Origin: Chinchilla lanigera | Taxonomy: Eukaryota; Chordata; Mammalia; Rodentia; Chinchillidae | Reading direction: 5' to 3' | Assembly (NCBI RefSeq): GCF_000276665.1 | Contig: NW_004955466.1 | Coordinates: 11,025,567-11,089,566, forward strand | DNA length: 64,000 nt | Shown: positions 1 to 9,354 of the stretch, piece after piece | Position numbering within the stretch: position 1 is the stretch's first letter | How the letters are laid out: the number at the start of each line of letters is the position of its first letter | Notes under the pieces: model-generated | What the model saw: the letters and a program-made list of their open reading frames with translations, nothing else | Databases searched by the model: none | Told to the model about the DNA's origin: nothing | Translations under genes and position numbers: made by a program

Positions 1-289
1 TTGTGCTCAGCTTTCCAGACTCAGCCCAAATGCACCTCTTCTGAAAAGGCTTCCCACATCTTTAATTTCTCTCCATTTCATGCTGTCTTTACTAGCCACT
101 TTCAAAGTGTTCATGGCAAATTGAACACCGGACACCTGCAGGCACCCTTACTCTGAGAGCAACCTGAGGCCTCCTGGTCTTATGACCACCCCAGGAGACT
201 GAGGGTGTGGGTGTGGTTGTGAGCAGATCAAGAATGAGGAAGGGGGACCCTCCAAAGGAAATGAGGGTGCTGTCCTCTGACAAAGGGGG
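1..289. other. Unique sequence, nothing recognised
   Basis: I see no repeat family, gene or RNA here. Base composition is ordinary and all reading frames are short. Confidence 0.5.
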
Positions 290-650
290 AGGAAATTCAG
301 TGAATGTCTACTGCACAGTGGAATCCTAAGAGAACCTCAAAGGCGTTCTACCGAGTGAGGAAAAGTCAGTTTCAAAGCTCACATACTGTATGATTCCATT
401 TGCACACATTCTCAACATTTATTTCTAAAATGGCAAATGAGTCAGGTTTGAAACTTACTTTTCTCTACTCAGTACAATGCTTTTGAGGCAGAAAACAGTG
501 GCTGTTGGGGGTAAGGGATGGAAGTAGGAAAGGAGGGTGTGTGTGACTATAGACGTGTAGCAGGAAACCCTGTGTGGTGAGCCACCAGCTCTGTATGTCA
601 GGTGTGATGCTTGCACAATCTTTACCTGCAGGTCAAAATCACGAAGGAAA
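290..650 (+). mobile_element. Old L1 3' end (L1M type), sense
   Basis: The order of short blocks matches the 3' end of old mammalian L1 elements: a segment like 'aacctcaaaggcgttcta', then 'tactgtatgattccattt', then a G-rich 'gctgttgggggtaaggga' and 'gatgcttgcacaatcttt'. It is heavily diverged and has no tail or target-site duplication that I can see. It is a non-functional fossil. The subfamily is not determined. Confidence 0.55.
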
Positions 651-1269
651 GAAAATCTGACCTGAGGTAGTCGTATTCACTGAGCCACATATTGTCTTTG
701 TGTGCAAGCTAGAGGTAGATGTTCTCAGACCAGAAACAGACTCCACCTACTCAGAAACACAACACCACATACCTTTCTTGGAAAAATCTACTTGACAGGT
801 AAATCTCTTATTATGAGATTAACCAAAATTTTTAAGTTAGAATGGAGAAGCTGTAGTAAAAGGATTGGCAGTTATAGTGTAGTATTAATTTGCATTTATC
901 AAATGAATTAATCTGACGTTTTCAGAGGACAGAATTTCATTATACATGAACATTATAAAAATAATAACATAAAAATTGAGATGTTAAGGGAGAGATGAGA
1001 GAACATATAAGAACACCAGTGCCCTCTTATTTCACAGGAAAGCTCAATTGATGATGTCTAATGTGAAAATATATAATGCTAGTTCAAAATTTATTATAAT
1101 CTTTTCTCAAATACAGAGAGATCATTTGGAAAACACCAAATCTTATGGTGAAGAATAATATTTAAACTTCAACAATTTCTAGTCTCTTTATTCTTCCACT
1201 AAATTAAGAGGAAAATTACATGTAGTTTGATTATGTTGTATAAATAAGCTCTAGATTATGGTCTTCTTT
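651..1269. other. AT-rich unique stretch
   Basis: AT-rich sequence with no recognisable repeat, gene or RNA. It may hide a very old repeat too diverged to see by eye. Confidence 0.45.
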
Positions 1270-1407
1270 TTTGTTTTGTTTTGCTATTTCCTAGAGCCAG
1301 GATCTTACTAGTTTGCTCAGGCTGGCCTCAAACTTCTGGGCTCAAGCAATCTTCCTGCTTCAGCCTCTGGAGTAGTTCAGAATATGGAAGCAATTCACCA
1401 TGCCTAG
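1270..1407 (-). mobile_element. B1/Alu-like SINE, antisense
   Basis: Read on the minus strand this is a 7SL-derived monomer. On the plus strand one sees the antisense hallmarks: a T-rich start, 'ccaggatcttactagttt', 'caggctggcctcaaactt', and 'cctgcttcagcctctgga'. It is diverged and has no clear target duplication. A pyrimidine tract follows on its right. Confidence 0.65.
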
Positions 1408-1419
1408 ATTATGATAGTC

Positions 1420-1530
1420 TCTCTCTCTCTCTCTTTATCTCTCTCTCTCCCCCTCCCTTCTACCCTCTCTCTTTCTCTCTCTGTCCTCCACCTCTCTCTC
1501 CTACCCTCACTCTCTTGCTCCCTCCTTCCC
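1420..1530. repeat. Imperfect (TC)n pyrimidine microsatellite
   Basis: About 110 bases are almost entirely C and T on the plus strand, mostly TC dinucleotides with CCCTC interruptions. It is a homopurine/homopyrimidine tract that could in principle form triplex DNA. Confidence 0.9.
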
Positions 1531-2120
1531 CCTTTGAATGTGTATATACACAAAAAGGTAATTGGACATGTTTATCTAATGTAATCTTAATATTATTTCT
1601 GGGTGATTGAATTTGCAGTTCCTTTAAAATATTCAGCATTATTCTTCAAAGTCAGCTTCTTTTTTATGTATATATTGTATTTCTTATTTGAAAATATTGA
1701 TAGCAAATACATTACTAAGTTCATAGCCATTATTTCTAGGTGATAGATTTGTAATTTTTCTTTGTATTTTAATAATTTTTAATTTTTAAAAATAAAATAC
1801 ACATGATTTTAGTTTTAAAAAATAAGAGCCAGCAAAGGAAGACTTTCAATATCTGAAATTTAGTATTGAACTTAAGGCTAGATGAGAAAGAACAGCTCAG
1901 GACAAAAAGATCAAGAAGCGCTAGGTTCCATTTTTGGGATTTCTTTCTCTGCATTACTCTAAACTGCTTAACACTTTTTCATTTCTTAATAAAACTGCAT
2001 GTTGACAGATTGAGTACATGATCACCATCTCAGAGATCTGGATTTTTAACTAATGGTGTGGATGATTTCTCCACTCTGTCAACTTGAAAGGATATCTGTG
2101 GGTGCAGCCTTTACAGGATG
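1531..2120. other. AT-rich unique stretch
   Basis: Very AT-rich, with oligo(T) and oligo(A) runs around 1750-1830. No gene, RNA or clear repeat family is visible. Confidence 0.45.
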
Positions 2121-2466
2121 TGTTAATCAGCTTTCCATCACTGTGACAAATACCTGAGATTGCCAACTTATAAGAAAAAAAGGTTGATGTTGGCACACAG
2201 TTTCAGAAGTTTCAGTCAATGGTTAAATGATCCCTTGCCTTTGGGCCTGTGCCATAAAGAACATCATGGTAGAAGCAGGTGGCAGGGAGGAGACACAGGA
2301 AATGGGTGGCATCCCCCGGTTCCCTTGTAGGGCACCCCTCAGTGAGCTAAGGCCTCCCACAAGGCCCACCTCCTAAACGTTCAACCACCTCCCAAAAATG
2401 CCATGCTGAGTACAAGGTTTGAATATGGGGCCTCTGCAGGATATTCCAGATCCAAACTATAGCACA
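2121..2466 (-). mobile_element. MaLR-type solo LTR, antisense
   Basis: On the plus strand the segment reads 'tgttaatcagctttccat', 'acaaatacctgagattgc', a central 'catggtagaagcaggtgg', then 'ggcccacctcctaaacgt', and ends in 'ccaaactatagcaca'. That order is the reverse complement of a MaLR (MST/MLT-type) LTR, with TG at one end and CA at the other. No interior lies beside it, so it is probably a solo LTR. It is non-coding. I could not establish the short target duplication. Confidence 0.65.
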
Positions 2467-3024
2467 TGGTAGCACCTGATGTCCTTAGAAAACACTGGTC
2501 TCCTCCTCAAGGAGAAGCTTCCCTAAGACCAGAAAGTTAAGGAAGAAGGTGTAGAAAAAGCTTGAAGTATCCTGGGTATTGGCACAGGGAAATCTAATCA
2601 GAGAGTAAAAATCTACTTCACACATTGCTTAAGAGGAGTAGGCATCATAGCTCCTGAGTGTAAAAATGCTGATTTCTAATAAATTCTTGTGGCTTGAAAC
2701 TCAGACATCACATTACAGTGAACATCCTGTTTAACGCTGTCACTAACTCAAAATGCCCCACTGTAAGCCAAGCTGTAAGAGTTGCATCTTGCAGAACTTC
2801 CAAAGACACTACCTTCCCACTGGCTCACGTTCATTTGCAGATTTTTGTGAGTTCTCCACCCAGATAAAGACAGAGAGAATCAGGACCTCGGGCATCTGTA
2901 GCCAATATCACTGTGAGGCGCACGTGCCATGATAGGTGTCCAGAGGCAAAGGAGGCTGCAGCTGGAGAGCAGAGCTGTCCTTTCTGAGATTCAAATTATA
3001 GCTTAGAGGAGCATCTGCTAATCA
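2467..3024. other. Unique sequence, nothing recognised
   Basis: Mixed-composition sequence. No repeat or gene was recognised. Confidence 0.45.
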
Positions 3025-3230
3025 GAACGGCTAACATTTATTGAGTACTTAATATGGACCTGGAACTGCATTAAATATTTGACATTCATTATCTCACTTA
3101 ATCCTTATGATCTCTATTATCTTCATTTTATAGATGAGGAAATTCAGGATTAGAAAAGTAAAGAAACTTGCCCAAGGTCACGTGGTCACACAGCCAAGTA
3201 GCATGGGTCCAAACCCCGGTGTGACTGTCC
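3025..3230 (+). mobile_element. MIR SINE, sense
   Basis: The core and 3' part of a mammalian-wide interspersed repeat are visible: 'aacatttattgagtactt', 'tatctcacttaatcctta', 'tttatagatgaggaaatt', 'acttgcccaaggtcacgt' and a trailing 'gtccaaaccccggtgt'. The first two blocks resemble the L2-related end and the rest the tRNA-derived core, so a composite with L2 is possible. It is ancient and non-functional. Confidence 0.75.
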
Positions 3231-3515
3231 TATGTCGTGTATATCCTTGTGGGCACCTGCTGGCAGGGAGGCTACATAAAACAAGATCTGACAAACTTCA
3301 ACAAAGAAAAGCAGACCATCTTTATGCATAAAGGACAACTTCCTTTATATATTATAACCAGATATGTAGGAATACCAAAAATGAAACACAAGGGGAAACT
3401 AACAATAAAGATCACACTTGTTATAAATCCACATCCAACCAGTTTAACAACTTCTGGATTTAGCAAAATACATTGAAAAGAGTAATTACTGCAATTTGTT
3501 AAAAAGCATAAAATA

Positions 3516-3610
3516 GGGCTGGGGATTTAGCTCAGCGGCAAAAGCGCCTGCCTGGCAAGCGCAAGGTCGTGAGTTCGGTTCCCGGTACCGGAGAAAAACC
3601 AAAAAAAAAA
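3516..3610 (+). mobile_element. Young ID-type SINE (tRNA-derived), sense
   Basis: This is a complete ID-type SINE: a tRNA-like head starting 'gggctggggatttagctc', an RNA polymerase III A box (around 3526-3545) and B box (around 3572-3583, 'gagttcggttcc'), a palindromic 'ccggtaccgg', the tail 'gagaaaaacc' and a poly(A). The flanks are a perfect 14-bp target-site duplication, 'aaaagcataaaata', at 3502-3515 and 3611-3624. The clean duplication and low divergence from the copies at 32,949 and 42,447 suggest a recent insertion. It would be transcribed by pol III and mobilised by L1. Confidence 0.95.
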
Positions 3611-3624
3611 AAAAGCATAAAATA

Positions 3625-4737
3625 TACCAAACCAGTCGGTTTCCCTATGAGACGAGTAGCATTCACATTCCCGTTGTACTAAGAAGCTCAGAAATTAACT
3701 ATATTAACCACAGCCTATTGAACACTTCTAAAGTCATGGGTGTTTGGACTCTCCTTATACATTGCTTCTTTGTAATGAATGTAGTTTTAATCAAATGGCA
3801 ATGGTTTCTGTTTAAGGAAAGTGGGAAACACATAACACAATACTACTTCTGTTTTGCTTTAGTATACATTTTGCTAATTATCAGCAGCAAATTTACCTTC
3901 CTATCGAATGTTGCTTTTTTAGACTAGCAAATCAGTTTGTTTTCTCTGAGTATAAACCAGCTGAGTAAGTTGTGGAGCGTTTGAACTTTAACAAGAAGTG
4001 AGGGTGTGCTGATTGGTAATAGACACTGAATCAATCAGCCGTGCACAAGACTGGACTTAGTGCTCTTTGAAGAGGCTGAGAAATCCCTGACCCCGTGGAA
4101 CTTAGGGTCTGCTTATAAAGACATGCACGTGTAAGATGTATTAGATTTTTGAGGCAGCAGATTAGCAAAAGCAAAAACAGTAAGATGCAAAATAAAATTA
4201 ACTGCAAACCTTTAAGGACATGCAAAAACCCATAATGATTAGAATAAAGATAGAACTAGTAAGTGAAGATTTTTAAGCAAGCTTTATACAAAGCCCTCCT
4301 AGGATGAAAAAGCTTATGGAAGATAATCCCTAATATCTAGTCTAAGTTAAGGACAGGTTGATACTTGATAATTTTTTTCATGTTAAGTATGCCAAGAGAC
4401 ATATGTGGTTCTTTATCAGCAGAGATCCAGATTGAACTCTGCTTTTCTTTTAACAAGCTGGAAAGATTTAATAGTTCTTGGTTTCTATTTGTGAAATAAA
4501 TATCACTGCTTTTCTACATACTGAAGGACAAGAATATCATATACAAATTGCCTTTCCTCCTGTACACTTTTGAATTTTTTTGAGCAGAGGAACAAGGACA
4601 TAAAAATCTTAATACATATGCTAGAGTAAATAGCTATATATTATATTATGCTGAAGCAAAACACTGGATTTCTCATAACCACAAAGGGGACATCACTATG
4701 TACTGACACACAAATGAAATTAAAATGTTAACAGTAT
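3625..4737. other. Unique AT-rich sequence
   Basis: About 1.1 kb without a recognisable repeat. A perfect 8-bp inverted repeat (GCTGATTG at 4008-4015 and CAATCAGC at 4032-4039) is present but could be chance. No gene is seen. Confidence 0.45.
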
Positions 4738-5075
4738 GGATCTTAAATGTCCCCAAAGACTCACAAGTTGAAAGCCTTTTCCCCCAGCTGATGGTGCTTG
4801 GGAGGGGGTGGAAACTTCAGGAGGTGGTGCCCTGGGCAAGGAAGGAAGTGGGTATCAGGACCTGAACCCCTTCTCCACCCTGCTTACGGCCGCGATGAAA
4901 CATACGCTCTGTCCCGACACCCATTCTCCCACGGCATCCTGTCCTGTCACGGGCAGTAAGGCCAAGAGGTCACAGCCTGAAACCTCCTGGAACTGTGAGC
5001 CAGTATAAACCTTTCGTCCTTATACGGTGATTTTCTCAGGTGCTTTGTCACGCTGATGGAAAGCTGAGTAACACA
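4738..5075 (+). mobile_element. MaLR-type LTR, sense
   Basis: The order of blocks fits a rodent MaLR LTR: 'cccaaagactcacaagtt', 'gatggtgcttgggagg', 'acttcaggaggtggtgcc', then 'aactgtgagccagtataa' and the terminal 'gctgatggaaagctgagt'. It contains CpG-bearing segments near 4885-4920 and a degraded polyadenylation region. No interior adjoins it, so it is probably a solo LTR. Confidence 0.65.
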
Positions 5076-5574
5076 GAAAACATACATAGAAAGTAGATTA
5101 CTAAACTTACAGAAGAATGTGAACATATCAGGCTCTTTCAACACAGAGTGACTTTCCTTTCACTTGGTACCCAGATGTTCACAAGTTAACTATTTTAACA
5201 ACAGCCTGCTATTTTTCTCTGTAAGTCTGTCTCTTAAGCCTGCCCTTGCTATGCCATCCTCTTATTATATTTTCTAATATAAATATCTTCAAATCCAAAA
5301 CTCTGCAATCCTGACATGATCCACAGTGACTATTGCTGTAAAAGAAATTCCACAAGAGACATTTCCATCTCCTGAAATTACATTCAGCTCTTTTTTTCAT
5401 ATCTGTAAAGGATATAACAGTGGGTGTGAGTCATTATTCCAGTACAACCTCAGCAGCAAGGCTGCATTTCATGAGGATACTCCTTTGATCTCATTAACCA
5501 GTAATGGAAAGTATCACAAGTGGGTAGCAGGGAAGGGTTTGTCCAGTGAGCGAACTCCACATCCTTTAAAACAG
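5076..5574. other. Unique sequence, nothing recognised
   Basis: No repeat or RNA was recognised. A chance open frame runs from here through the CA-rich tract and into the tandem duplication, and has no coding character. Confidence 0.45.
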
Positions 5575-5622
5575 AAACACACGCACACACAAACGCATGT
5601 GCACGCACACATGCACATCAAC
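5575..5622. repeat. Degenerate (CA)n tract
   Basis: An impure CA/CACG repeat of roughly 45 bases, interrupted by A-rich and TG steps. Confidence 0.85.
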
Positions 5623-5675
5623 TCACTCCAACTCCACTGTTGCCTTTTCTTACACATTGGCTCTCTATGCCTTAC

Positions 5676-5862
5676 TTCTCTGAAGAAAGTATTCTGTCAC
5701 TTTAAAAAAAGTATTTTTAAGACTACCGTCCCAAAAGACAGGGTCTAATATCTTAGAAGCATTCTAACTTTCTCTGAAGAAAGTATTCTGTCACTTTAAA
5801 AAAAGTATTTTTAAGACTACCGTCCCAAAAGACAGGGTCTAATATCTTAGAAGCATTCTAAC
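5676..5862. repeat. Exact 93-bp direct tandem duplication
   Basis: Bases 5676-5768 and 5770-5862 are identical over 93 positions, with one extra base between them (period 94). The unit starts 'ttctctgaagaaagtatt' and ends 'agaagcattctaac'. It is not a simple repeat and belongs to no transposon I recognise. The absence of any mismatch means the duplication is very recent, still polymorphic, or an assembly artefact. Confidence 0.97.
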
Positions 5863-6984
5863 AAAACCATTGCATTTAAAGTTAAAATCTTAGTAGAAAA
5901 TTGTGTCTATATCAAAAAAGAGATCGAGGAAGAATTGTTTCATGAAAGAGAATGCAAAGCAAATGAAGAAAGGGTGGTATTTAATGGGCCATAGATCTAA
6001 GTCTGGTGTTTTGTTTTGTTTTGTTTTGTTTTGTTTTGTTTTGTTTTGTTTTGTTTTGTGAGACACAAAAAACACAACCCAGGGATTTCCAGTTACATCT
6101 TCCTCAATTTGTTTAAATCAAAATTCTTAACCGGGAAACAGCTCTTCCTGTCTTCTTTTGCAAATGAGAAGGGGACTAAGAGATGGAGGAAAGGAGGAGG
6201 AGAGGGAAGGGGAAGTAGAAAGGACTAAGATACGCCTCATACGTGTGTCAACTCCCCACAATGAGTGGAATCACTGTGTCCTACAAACATGTACCAGAAA
6301 AAATAATTCTTTAATTCTTTGCGAGATTTTAAGATAATGTAAATATAAAATTGTAGTCTCATAAAATCCATGTGTGCTTTCCAGGACTTGCTCTTGTGCA
6401 TACATAGACCCCCCTATGAGGAGCTCCATCCAGGCACCTAAGAGTTACTGCTAAACACGGGCATTGTGCCCCCTTGTCAAGCTCACTGTCAGGGTACCTG
6501 TGCTGCCAAGGTGCCAGCCCTCTTAGCCAGTGCATGTGGTCAACTGCAAACGCAAATTAACTTGAAAATACTGAAGTCTTTCATTGTACACAGTGTACAC
6601 AAGTCAAATTCAACAGAAAAACTCCAAAGTACAATCCACTTTATTTTTTACTCAAAATGCATGTGATAGTCAACAAAAATAATTCCAAGAGCAATATCTC
6701 TTCAAAACTCCAATTTCCTGACTCCAAACCTCCAGAGGTACAAGCTCACCTCTGATTTAAAGTTCCATCTTCTTTGGTTCAAAGGCAGTGTCAGAATTTT
6801 TATATCTTACCTACTCTGTATGTAAAAATTCCCCCTCTCGGTGTGTGTGTTTGACATCTTCTGTGGAAGATGGTGGTTTGATGGGCAGCAGCAGATGAAT
6901 GCTTCAAGCATATTCTTGAGTCCATGAAAAATTTCCTTAGTTTTTCCCATTATTCATAATAAATCAAATCACAAGAAAAGGCAC
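5863..6984. other. Unique sequence with one pentanucleotide repeat
   Basis: Apart from the GTTTT microsatellite listed separately and a purine-rich patch near 6165-6225, I recognise nothing in this stretch. Confidence 0.45.
6007..6059. repeat. (GTTTT)n microsatellite, about 10 units
   Basis: Uninterrupted GTTTT pentanucleotide array. Such arrays often grow from the A-rich tail of a SINE, but I see no SINE body next to it. Confidence 0.97.
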
Positions 6985-7120
6985 ATATAAGAATCAAAAG
7001 AGGGGATAGGGAAAGGAAAAAAGGAATCAAGATATATCATATACAGATATATATTCTGTATAATGAATGTGATCATTATGTATACCTAAACTGTACCAAT
7101 AAACTTAAATTCAAAAAAAG
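6985..7120 (+). mobile_element. L1 3' terminal fragment, sense
   Basis: The segment resembles the end of the L1 3' UTR seen intact at 22,440-22,690: a purine-rich 'gaggggatagggaaagga', then 'gaatgtgatcattatgta', a 'ccaataaa' polyadenylation-like signal and an A-rich tail. It is only the last ~130 bases, as expected from 5' truncation. Confidence 0.6.
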
Positions 7121-7309
7121 AATCACTGCAAGCTGAAAGTATAGAAATGTTCTTAAAATTTAACACAAGAGTTTGGGGGCCAAATGCTATTGTAAAATCT
7201 AGCAGTTAAGTCCTTAAAAGCACTCTTACTTAATTCACCATGAGAAACAATTCATCTGAGCTGATTTACATGACCGAGGAAGAAAAAGAATCTCGTTTCC
7301 CTTTATACT

Positions 7310-7420
7310 ACCTTGACTCATATCTTCTAATGAGTCACTAGCCGGTGAAACTCAGCTAACCAAGTAACTAATCTGTTGTAATTGCAAAGAAGTTGCGTGT
7401 GACATCACACCTGTGGTTTA
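7310..7420. promoter_or_regulatory. Candidate enhancer: paired AP-1 sites plus CRE-like and RUNX motifs
   Basis: Two AP-1-type octamers form a perfect inverted repeat: TGACTCAT at 7314-7321 and ATGAGTCA at 7330-7337, with 8 bases between. Within 80 bases follow a CRE-like TGACATCA at 7400-7407 and a RUNX-type TGTGGTTT at 7412-7419. The motif matches are seen directly. Enhancer function is inference. The segment lies outside the repeats I recognise. Confidence 0.35.
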
Positions 7421-7499
7421 AAACAAAAAGAATTTAGAAATTAAATTCCTAGAGTTCTGTTCAGAACTTAGCAAATAAATTTATCTTATTACTTTACTT

Positions 7500-8050
7500 C
7501 TTTATTCTGTTGAAAATGTGACACAGGTGCATCGTAATAGAGAAAAATTCAAACAGGACAGAAAGGATCCAGAGTGAAATCTTGATCTCCAGTCAACTTT
7601 CTCCCATTCCCAAAGTTAATCACTGGTAGCTGCTGCTTGGGCATCCTCCCAGATGGAGGCTGTGTAGAGACAAGTGCACACTTGCATATGTGTGTGATTC
7701 TAACACAAAGGATAGCACACCATACACATTATTCTACGCCTCCCTGTCTGCCTTTAGCATGTCTTGGAGGTTAGCGTATTCCTATTTGGGTGGAGCCAAG
7801 TCACTTTCAACAGTTGCTTAGTGTTTTATGGATATAGGGCCAATCTCAAATGCCTTATCTTTAGTCACTTGCTGTAGTGAATTTGAAAAACACACTGAAT
7901 GGATATCCTGCTACAAGTGGCTTCATGTATGTATAGATTTGTTAGGTAAATTCCTAAAGTAAATTTATTGTTCAAAGACATGTTTAACAGGAAATTTTTG
8001 ACAGTACTCAATTGTTTCAAGCAAGAGCTACTCACAAAAAACTTACAGTT
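7500..8050 (-). mobile_element. Old L1 3' end (L1M type), antisense
   Basis: The plus strand shows, in order, blocks typical of an inverted old L1 3' end: 'caactttctcccattccc', 'gtaggcatcc'-like 'gggcatcctcccagat', 'gtgtgtgattctaacaca', 'gtgttttatggatatagg', and 'gttaggtaaattcctaaa' followed by 'ttgttcaaagacatgttt'. It is strongly diverged and non-functional. Confidence 0.6.
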
Positions 8051-9354
8051 GTTCAAAGAAAAAAGAATCAAGAGTGTTATCTTCCTTCACAAAGATGACA
8101 CAGACATGAAATGAAAAGCTCTTTCAAGGAATACAATTTCTTTATTTTTTTGTGGGCAATGTTGGCAGATCAGAAAGGACAGGATGATTTCTATCATTTA
8201 AGGCCTAGTTACACTTAAGATCTCCAGAAGTGCTATCAGAAATCCACCACGCTAGTATCTTCCTTGGAGCTTTCTTTCTCTCTTGTCACCTCTACTGCCT
8301 GCTGGTGTGAAGTGGCTGAAATTATATATAAATATATTATTTTTTCTTTTCTAACTCACAAACAGTGGTCCGAGCAGAGAAAAACTCCTGCATCCAGATC
8401 TGAGACTTATTCCTCAAGGGTCTCCCTGAGCCTTGAAAAGAGATAAGAAGAAGTCTGACCTATGTCCCCTTTGGGAGGCAATTCTGCAGGCAGAACCTAA
8501 CTTTCCCTTTAACACCCACTGCCATGCAAACTCTCCCAGCTTAGCTGAGAATCCCCCAAAATTTCGAGGTAGTACTTGAATAAAGGAAGGGTCTGGGTGA
8601 GAATAATGTTTGCACGAGATAAAATGTAAAACCCCATCGATTCTTTCTTTTCACCACACACAAATAATTAAAATTGCCCAGCACATTTTTCTAGCCAATT
8701 GCCAAAACCCTGAGACCGAGTTTCTGTCTTGCTCGACTGCTGATGCCGGCTTCCTTCGAGGCAATTCAGGACAGCATCTGGCTTACCTCGTGTGTCACTG
8801 AAATGCAGGCTCTGAAAGGCAGCCTGAAGACGACATTGTGGGAGGAGGACCGATGTTCGGCGGGAGGGACCGGGAGGCAGGAGCAGGAGGAGGTGGCCGC
8901 GTGGTGCTGATGCAAATGCACTCCCTGGGCCTACTTGCTGGCACACCGAGTGGACACCCAGCCATCTGAATCTGGGCCAGCGAGGTTGGCACATCTTCCG
9001 CTGGCAGAGCAGGAGCCCGGCGCAGCGTCCTGCTGCTGCTGCTGGCATGGCTACAGCTGTCTTTCTTCATCCACTCTCGCCACCACGGCGGCGCACTCAA
9101 CAGGTGTTGCCAGGGACACCGTGTGTTTGGCAGCTGTCAACTCTCAGTAATCATCTCCATAGCGTATCCCTGACTGTTCTCTGCCCAGCTTCCCCTCCAC
9201 CCGCTACTCCCAGCACCACTGGACCTTTGCAAAGGGCAGAGTCGGGCAGCGATGTGGAAGGACAAGGTGTGACAAGGATTTCTATAAGACACAAGCTTTG
9301 GGGTTCACCCAGCTGCCCTTTCTTATTCCTGTCTGAGGTCAGCTCTTTTCTTTC
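8051..9354. other. Unique stretch with a GC/CpG-rich core
   Basis: No repeat was recognised. The part from about 8700 to 9130 is clearly richer in G+C and CpG than its surroundings and is discussed as a finding. It holds an octamer ATGCAAAT at 8910-8917, a (CTG)n run near 9029 and frames open on both strands. No start codon, splice signal or known protein makes a convincing gene. Confidence 0.45.

Noticed and set aside
3516..3600. A functional tRNA gene
   Set aside because: A/B boxes and a tRNA-like head are present, but the poly(A) tail, target duplication and several near-identical copies show it is an ID-type SINE.
4008..4039. Perfect 8-bp inverted repeat GCTGATTG/CAATCAGC
   Set aside because: An 8-bp palindromic pair at this distance is expected by chance many times in 64 kb, and no supporting motif lies nearby.
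5326..5748. A 140-codon plus-strand frame
   Set aside because: It runs through a CA-rich tract and the exact tandem duplication. It is a by-product of simple sequence.
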